This document shows, one piece after another, positions 57,204 through 64,000 of a stretch of DNA of 64,000 nt (positions within the stretch are counted from its first letter, which is position 1; the number at the start of each line of letters is the position of its first letter). The stretch comes from Klebsormidium nitens (Eukaryota; Streptophyta; Klebsormidiophyceae; Klebsormidiales; Klebsormidiaceae): contig DF237165.1 of NCBI GenBank assembly GCA_000708835.1, forward strand, positions 1-64,000. Reading direction: 5' to 3'. Below the pieces are notes generated by a model. It searched no databases and had not been told where the DNA came from. It was given only the letters and a program-made list of their open reading frames with translations. Position numbers and translations under genes: made by a program.

Positions 57204-60200
57204 ATGGCTCCAACTACGCCTTTCGGGGATTCTGCAACAGCGCAGCCAGCAGGTGAGCTGGAAGAGAAGCAAAACCAATGTCGATGAAGACCGTGACGTA
57301 AGCTGAATGCAGGATTGCGCATGATCGCAAGCAGCCTTCTGCTTGGTCCTCTCGTAAGTTTACTTCGTGATGGTGGTGCCAAATCCAGAGGAAGGCCAGT
57401 GCAAAGCGGAAGGAGATCTTTGATGCCATCGATATTGAGCAGAAATGAGTCTCGTTGAGCTCAGAGCTGATGCCAGTATGCCATATCTGCAAAGTGTTGT
57501 GCTTCGTGCTCACACTCCGGGCTATTACTAGATCTGGCCGCTGCGCATCTGGTCGAAATAATGTGTTTACCCAGCATCTAGCAAGAGTTTTTTGCTCATC
57601 TGCAAACAAATTCTCAAAAGCAATGTGGAATTTCAGCAGAGGCTTTACTCCTCTCCGTCTGGAACACAGCCAACTGAGCTCACTGTCCTCCAAGCAGATG
57701 ACGCGCGGTGACTTTGATAACAGATGAGCCTCTCGCAGGAATGTATGGTACATGATGAGCAACTTCAGGCGCCTTGATCTTTGGATTGTAACACAGTGTA
57801 TGAAGCGAGCATGATTCCTGCCTCAGGTGCAGCCAATGGGGCCAAGCGCACCACCGAGATCTCTGGCTATGAAAGCGCATATGCGAAATCATCATCTAGT
57901 GGCAGTGTGGCCATTGGTAAGTGCGGACTTTGTGTACACCTTTGACACAGCACTGCTTTCTTTGTGAAAGTACTGGCAGAACTCTTTTGAGCAGTGTCAG
58001 GGGGGCCCGATGACCCATCTGCTTCTAAAGGTATAGAGTATGAGCCCTTCGAGTGAGCTATGTTCTCCAGATCTGTTGCTGTTTCTACTTGAGCTGTGGT
58101 GAGTGCGCACTACCCGAGCTTCCAACAAGTTGCTTGCTGGAAATGGTTGCTCGCTATGTCGAGAATGTGTATCCCTGTCCAGAGCTCAAGGAATTCTTAA
58201 GTGATGCCAGTGTGACTCTTTTTGGTGCAGCCCGCGTGTACGAGGCGATTCAGGGGCACTGGTACAGTGCCTGCCTCGGCGTTCTGCTGGAGCTGAACAT
58301 TGCGGACATCCTTGAAAAGGAGACCCAGCCCATCTCTGTTGAGGATGTGAGTTGCATTCTCAGCTGTCTAACCTGGCAGAAGACAGGGTCAATGATTCCA
58401 ACGAAGCCAGGTTTGCAGCACTTCAACGATATGAGCCGCTTCCTTTGATTCCAGTGGGGCAGTTGACATGTTGTAACACTCGAGTGCTCAAGCCAGTGCA
58501 CCAGCCTGCTCTCAAAGAATGCAGTTCAGCGCTCCACAGGTCTTTTTCGCACCGTCGGATTCTGAAGAATTTGTATGCCCCCAACAGATGCTTGGTCCCA
58601 TAGCGGTTCATCATTTGCAATTGCACGGATGGGCACAATGCATCCAGCCAGCTCTGAACTGACGGTTCTTTGTGGTCATCACAGCTGGCCAAGAAGTCGG
58701 ACGTGTCTGCACCTGGAGTAGAGTACTTGTATAAAGTGCTGAGGGCGCTAGCGCAATGGGGGATCCTGGACGAGGAGGCAGGTCAGAACCCTAATTTTTC
58801 AATGATGGCCCCTGAAAGCATGATGCCCTGCAGCTAGGAAATTGTTTCACAGATCTCCGAAGTTGTACACCTTTTGGGAGACTTCTGTGGTGCACTGAGC
58901 AGATTACCTTCACCTAACATAGATTCTGCCTTTCTTCTGCCTTTCTAATTTGTGCGCAAAATCTTCCCTTTTTCGTCAGTGAGCATCTTGTGATTGTTGC
59001 CTCAAGTCCTTGGTATAACGAACCTGATATGGCCAGGTATAACGAACCTATAATAACGAGAACGGAAGGAAAAACAAATTAGCAAGACATTGTGCATTTA
59101 AGAGGTTCGATGCCGTTTGCAGACTTAGCATGGGTCACCTCGCGGTTTGACTTTCTCAAGGACGGTTGTTGCAGGCAAGAAGTTCTCGGCCAATGACTCC
59201 ACCCGGCAACTGGTGCGTCCCCCCGGCCAGCCGACGCTGGGCCACTTTGCACACCACCAGATCAACCAGCCCAAGTGGGACGCCTGGAAGGTCCTGCCCG
59301 AGGCAGTGCGGCTCGGCAAGACGCCCTTCGCGGTGGCGCACGGCACCGACATGTACGGGGTAAGGTGCCGCTGACAATACATGATCACGCTTCCAAATGG
59401 TCGTGAGAAGCTGCTTCGAGATGTCCGATTTGCGAAAGATAAGCAAGCAACGAAAGGAAAAGGTCTCTTTTGTCGCTGAGAGGGAACGTAAATTGGATCT
59501 TGTTGCTACTTAGATCTGGCTTGAAATATGGTGGGCCGCTTATCTCCGTGTCGATCAGCCGAAAAGATGATTGACTTCCAAAAACTTCGTGGTCAAGATT
59601 CCTCGTTTACAGGCCTTCTTCCTCCGTTGTACTAACGTGTGGAAACAGCGAAAGCAGAAAACTAATTCAGGAGCCGATGTGGGCACTCCGAGCTGTTATA
59701 CGACTTTGCTCTTGGCAGGTCAACGCTCCGGGGACCGGGCCTCCTTGTGAACGCAGTTGGGCTTGTGTCTATTCCAAAAACGTGAAACCCCCACGAACAA
59801 AGTTTTGTGGTGTTCTACGCCAGACAGTTGCCTCGAATATTGGCATCGCTCAAGGACCCGCTCTGTCTCCTTACCCCCAACAGCATCCTGCCCTTCCACG
59901 TTTCCCCCCTGGTTTTCTCTCAAGCTTGAAACTTTACACCTTTCCTTCCAATTCTTGAAGCCCCCGCTTCTCCTTTCCCCAGTATGACAACAAGCCCGAG
60001 AACGCGGCGTTCCACGAGGAGTTCATGCAGTCAATGACCTACTTCACCAAGCACAGTCTCGACGAGGGGGGCCAGGTCACGCTTAAGGATGTGTACGACT
60101 GGAGTCAGGTCGGTACGGTGATGGACGTGGGTGGCGCGCGTGGCGAGCTGCTGAGCCGGTGCATGCTGTACGCGGGGGAGAAGGCGCGGGGGGTGCTGCT

Positions 60201-61903
60201 TGATCGGCCCTTCGTGGTCGCCAGGTAAGAAAGAAAGAAAAATGGGGGTGCTTGAGCAGTATTGTTGGCGCAGGATGGTGCTCTGTTCAGAGCTTGCACG
60301 GGAGATTCTCGGGCCGTCGGCTTTCGACCTTTTTGGAGTGGACCCTTATGAGCTTGCGATTGTGGGGACGGAGAGCCAAATCAATCAATGTGAGCAACCT
60401 GCGGTCGCTTGGTGCGTGGCAACAGTTTCGCAATCTGCTGAAACCTAGAATGAGGAAGTTGGACGTCCTCTCCTTCGTGCGCTCAAGCTCTCAGAATCCG
60501 TCATTCAGTGCCACTGCCCAAAAAACATTTCTGACTGAAGCAGAGACGAAGGGATCTGAGTACAGCTACGTTCCGTCCTGATCATCCTGACCAATGCGCT
60601 CAACGGATGGGTCTGGTCTTCAACATGCCGAGGGCATCTTTCTTTTTGCAGCGTCGACGTAGACGCCACGTTCGAAGCGAAGGGCGTAAAGTCCGCGCGC
60701 GAGCGGCTGTCCCTGGTGGGCACGGAGGATGTGCGGACGCCCTTCCCGGACGCCGTCAAGGCCGCCCACGTGGACACGATCATCATGAAGCATTTCTTGT
60801 CCGGATTCACGGACGACGACGCCCGGATCGTGCTCAAGCATTGCGGGGAGGTGCTGGAGCCCAACGGGAAGGTGCTGCTGCTGCAGGTGGGCTTTTGAGG
60901 ACGGGACATCTACTGTCTGAACTTTTGGACCTTGAGAGCCCTTGACTGATGAAGGGCAGCAAAGGGTCTCCGTACAGCAGAAAGGTGTTTCAGATGAGAA
61001 GACGTTCCGCAGTTTGTGAGTCAGGGTTGAGGAATCAGTTTAGAACGAGACGTAGTCGCCTTTGATTCTGAACAATTGGTCGTTGTGGACCTGCGCCGTA
61101 TTGGGTTTCTTGGCGGTCCTTATCCTTCTCGCTTATTTGATCAGGGGCTTGTTGCAGTGACCTTTGCTGCCAAGTCAGTCATTCTGAGCCCTACTGCGTA
61201 TTTTGTACGGGAAACTTCGTTTCATGTCATCAAACTGGTTCATTTGTATCATCTCATGCTCAACCGGTTGCCCAGCCAATCAGGCTCTCAAAGGTGAAAT
61301 TGAGTCTCAACCCCTTCTTTTCGCCTCGCGCAGACCCTCGTACCGGAGGCCGGCGATAGGACCAACAATGTCTGTGAAGACGGAGTGGCCCCGGGTAAGT
61401 AGATTGACACGTCATTACCCGTCTTTATCCTCTTTCGTTCGCCCTCTCTATCACGAGGCTGTACATTCTTAGCTTTGCTGATCAAGTTTGCTGGGAGAGC
61501 TCTGATTTTAATCTCCTTTCTCCCAATCAGATAGCTGCCAGCTTGGAATCTGTTTCTTACCGGTTTTGCTTTATTTTGGGCGGCTTTCTGGCCTTTGACT
61601 TCTCTTTGTCGGTCACCAGAACGGATTGCAGCCACCATATTGTCCTACCGAAATTCCACTCCTTCCATTAAGTCCGCTCCATAATTCTTTCTGCCGTGGC
61701 ACGAAGGTCGAAAACCTGAGCTTCTTACTGTGTCTTCTCGTTTCCCAGGTCTGTTCGCGATCGAGATCCTGGCCATGTGCCCGGGCGGCTCATGGAGGAC
61801 GCGCAGCGAGTGGGAGGAGATCTTCGGGTCGCAGAGCTTCAAGCTGGACAGCAGCAAGCCGGTGGGGCCCAACATGCACCTCATGGTGTGGAGCAAGCAG
61901 TAA
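57204..61903 (+). CDS. Class II SAM-dependent O-methyltransferase with altered active site
   Basis: Nine exons join in phase: 57204-57252, 57827-57916, 58231-58346, 58685-58781, 59175-59359, 59983-60224, 60652-60886, 61334-61394, 61749-61903, giving 409 aa. Residues about 47-110 form the helical dimerisation domain (VYEAIQGHWYSACLGVLLELN). The catalytic domain has SAM motif VMDVGGARGE (225-234) and DTIIMKHFLSGFTDDDA (301-317), then GKVLLLQTLVPEAG. In caffeic-acid-type and hydroxyindole-type OMTs the last segment normally reads xLHDWxDE, with a catalytic His; here Ser310-Gly311 stand in the His-Asp positions. It may therefore use another base, act on another acceptor or be a non-catalytic relative. 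A tailoring role in the sunscreen pathway is only suggested by position. The start (AGCATGGCT) has good context. Confidence 0.82.
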
Positions 61904-63620
61904 CTGCGAACAACTGCGTGACGGTACGGTCGAAAGTTTTGAGGGCTGTTGGAGCGGGGACGGTTCGATTGCTTGGAATCGAGGGGTTAAGCGAACGCGG
62001 TTGAGGGTAGACTAGGGGGGCCTGACTGTGACTCTTGTGTGATGGATAGTGAACGAAGATCCAGGACGTCAACTGTAGGGGAGTCGAACAAGCCAGGTGT
62101 CCGTTAGGCGATTGATTCGTCGGAGGGAGAGCGCCGAAAAGAACTTTTACTTGTGAAGAATTTTATTCAGGCACGTGTTGATGGAAGTCAAAAGTAAGAC
62201 GAGGACCGACAGCCTGCCAATTCCTGGGTCCCCGCTGAGGTCATTAGCCTGCGGACATGTGCCTTATTTTTGCCGTGACATCTAGTGAACGACGGGCCCT
62301 CCTTGAGTGCGTCACCGACATCGGATATCGCGTTATTGCTTTTCTTTCTATTTGATGCACGTTCTCATGACATGAAGCATCGACTTGGTGCTGCTACATA
62401 TCTTGAACCGTAGTTAGAGCGGTCAAGTAGGACGGAACCGTACTGGAAAAATGTGTCACTTGTACCATACGAAACGTACTGAAACTTAAAGCGGCAGCTT
62501 TTTTTCATGACGCTGCCGCTCTGAAATGGGTACATCCCTTTGCCATGGCCATTATGCCCTGATGCCCTAGTTGACGCGCTTTTTTCCTTATGTCTGCGTG
62601 AATGCCTGAATGAAATGCATAATCGCCACAAGTGACGGGCTAGTAACCTGCAACGACCTGCTTTACTGCTGAACAGAAGCTTGTTTTTTACATGTTGTAT
62701 ATCTCTGTGATCGATGTGACTTCAAAAACACAAATTCTAGATGGCCGGAAGGAGCAGCTCCAAACTGAGCTGTCTGCGCCAGGTGGTTCCAAAACTTGCC
62801 TCGATCCTTTATCAATTGTGTGAATGGAAATCAAACTCGACGTCGTTGTTTTGAAGACGGCCCAGAAAGCCTACGACACACTTAAGCAACAATGTGCTGC
62901 TAGATAGAGTTGATTATCAATTTGTTCAACATATATATTCTACGACTCATGTGTACAATTTTCTGGGCTCCCTCAAGTGCTCCTTTGATTGCTTCACAAG
63001 CTAGCCATCCCAGGAGAGCCGGCTCCTGAGACTCCGAGGCGCCTGTTCAGGAAGCGGGCCTACTTCTGGCGATCATCAGCATGTGCGCATCCGGCAGTGC
63101 TGTGATCACAGCCATGGTATGTGCGAGGGCGCAAGACATGAGGATGCCCTCGTGATTGCACCGACTTCTTTGAGGATGACCGGCCTGCTAATTACGGCTT
63201 TGATTCAAACAATTCAGAGCTTGCATACGTTCTGTCCAATCGTGAGGGTCATGACTGAGTTGAACGGGAGACTAAAATTCTGGACACATAGAGGGCGCTG
63301 ATGGAAGTCGCACAGTGCTACACTTCCGACTCCGAAGTCGCGGAATCTGAGCACGAAGGTGCAGGCCTTTACGGCCTGCTAGACTCATTCGCTGCAGGAA
63401 CTAAATTTGGACCCTCACTCAATACGTGAAGAAAACGCTGCGGGCTCAGACTTGTGCGTTTCGTATCCGCCTTATACCTCCCTGCAATCAAGATCTTTGC
63501 CCTCACGCCTTCGCTTTTCGCATCCTCGCTCTCCGCCAACGGGGTTGACAACTTCTGATCGGAGACGCCGTGGCGAGCTGCTTCCGGTCCTCCAACTCGA
63601 GCGTAATCCTGAGCCGTCGA
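61904..63620. other. Gene-free right-hand stretch
   Basis: This begins with the 3'-UTR of the O-methyltransferase. I see no exon chain, RNA gene or repeat that I can support. It is mostly AT-richer than the coding parts. Confidence 0.4.
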
Positions 63621-63623
63621 TCT

Positions 63624-63990
63624 GCCACGTGGCATCATCGAAACGGCAGGACTCTTCTTTAGCAAGCTGGCCCACAAGAAACCCCCAGACTTTGAGGGTA
63701 TAAATGCAGACGCGGTTCCTCCGAGAGGCGCCGACGCCAGAGGCGTTTAAGGGACGGAGTCCCGAGTTCAGGGCTGAGCCCAGGGGGAAACCCGGCCGCC
63801 AGGGCAGAGCCCTGTTCAATGAGTGCCTCCTTCCCCAGGGCAGAGCCCTGTTCACACCAAATCTTCCCAAACGCACCAAACCACCACTGCCCTTCGACTC
63901 ATCCCTTATTCATGTGTACACGGCCCGCCTCACTACGTACAGGCAGCCCCCTGCACCATCCATGTCTTAAACTCGATGCGGAATTGAGAG
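63624..63990 (+). repeat. Promoter-like dispersed repeat, divergent copy at the right edge
   Basis: The same order of parts as at 27.7 and 32.3 kb: G-box GCCACGTGGC (63624-63633), GGCCCACAAGAAA (about 63669), TATAAAT (63699-63705), a GC-rich core made of short hairpins with CCAGGGCAGAGCCCTGTTCA repeated at about 63804 and 63837, then a G-poor leader. The core sequence differs from the other copies, so it is related by layout more than by bases. It may continue past the window edge. Confidence 0.55.
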
Positions 63991-64000
63991 TCTGTTCAAA

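Noticed and set aside
63704-63970. 88-codon frame at the right edge
   Set aside because: It starts at the TATA-proximal part of the promoter-like repeat and is made of its GC-rich core and G-poor leader, so coding is unlikely.
1-64000. CRISPR array, bacterial operon or prophage
   Set aside because: No regularly spaced repeats; all convincing genes have spliceosomal introns and plant-type families, so the DNA is eukaryotic nuclear.

Overview
This window is nuclear DNA from a photosynthetic eukaryote. Every convincing gene is split into many short exons by GT-AG introns of about 50-900 bp. The gene set is plant-type: plastidial homogentisate solanesyltransferase, an ABC1K3-type plastid kinase, a SYP5 Qc-SNARE and an MFSD12-like transporter. 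With the sunscreen genes described below, a streptophyte (charophyte) green alga such as Klebsormidium is the best guess. The assignment rests on recognisable protein families, not on a database search.

Layout. 0.8-4.1 kb (+): homogentisate solanesyltransferase (plastoquinone-9 synthesis). 4.1-8.6 kb: mostly empty, with a weak Cys-rich reading frame on the minus strand. 8.6-17.2 kb (+): ABC1K3-like kinase, 15 exons. 18.3-20.3 kb (-): SYP5-type Qc-SNARE, 6 exons. 21.4-26.3 kb (+): MFSD12-like transporter, 10 exons. 26.3-35.4 kb: no protein gene that I can support. This stretch holds a family of promoter-like dispersed repeats (G-box, TATA-like motif, GC-rich core, G-poor leader) and a structured RNA gene with tRNA-like ends, A and B boxes and a T5 terminator.

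35.4-61.9 kb holds five neighbouring genes that together look like a gadusol / mycosporine-like amino acid (MAA) sunscreen locus. They are a sugar-phosphate cyclase of the EEVS/DDGS type (-), a fused class I O-methyltransferase + short-chain dehydrogenase with the architecture of animal MT-Ox (+), a MysC-type ATP-grasp ligase with an N-terminal membrane segment (+), a beta-hydroxyacid dehydrogenase (-), and a class II O-methyltransferase with an altered catalytic motif (+). The inferred path is: the cyclase makes a C7 cyclitol from sedoheptulose 7-phosphate, the MT-Ox-like fusion converts it to a (deoxy)gadusol, and the ATP-grasp enzyme joins an amino acid to the ring. The last two genes may tailor the product. 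No MysD- or MysE-like second ligase is visible. Three intergenic stretches inside this locus are strikingly rich in GTAC / GGTACC / CTACC motifs, which I did not see at this density elsewhere in the window.

61.9-64.0 kb: no gene; one more copy of the promoter-like repeat architecture near the right edge. Exon boundaries below were placed by hand, by matching reading phase, splice dinucleotides and family similarity. The first exons and transit peptides are the least certain parts.
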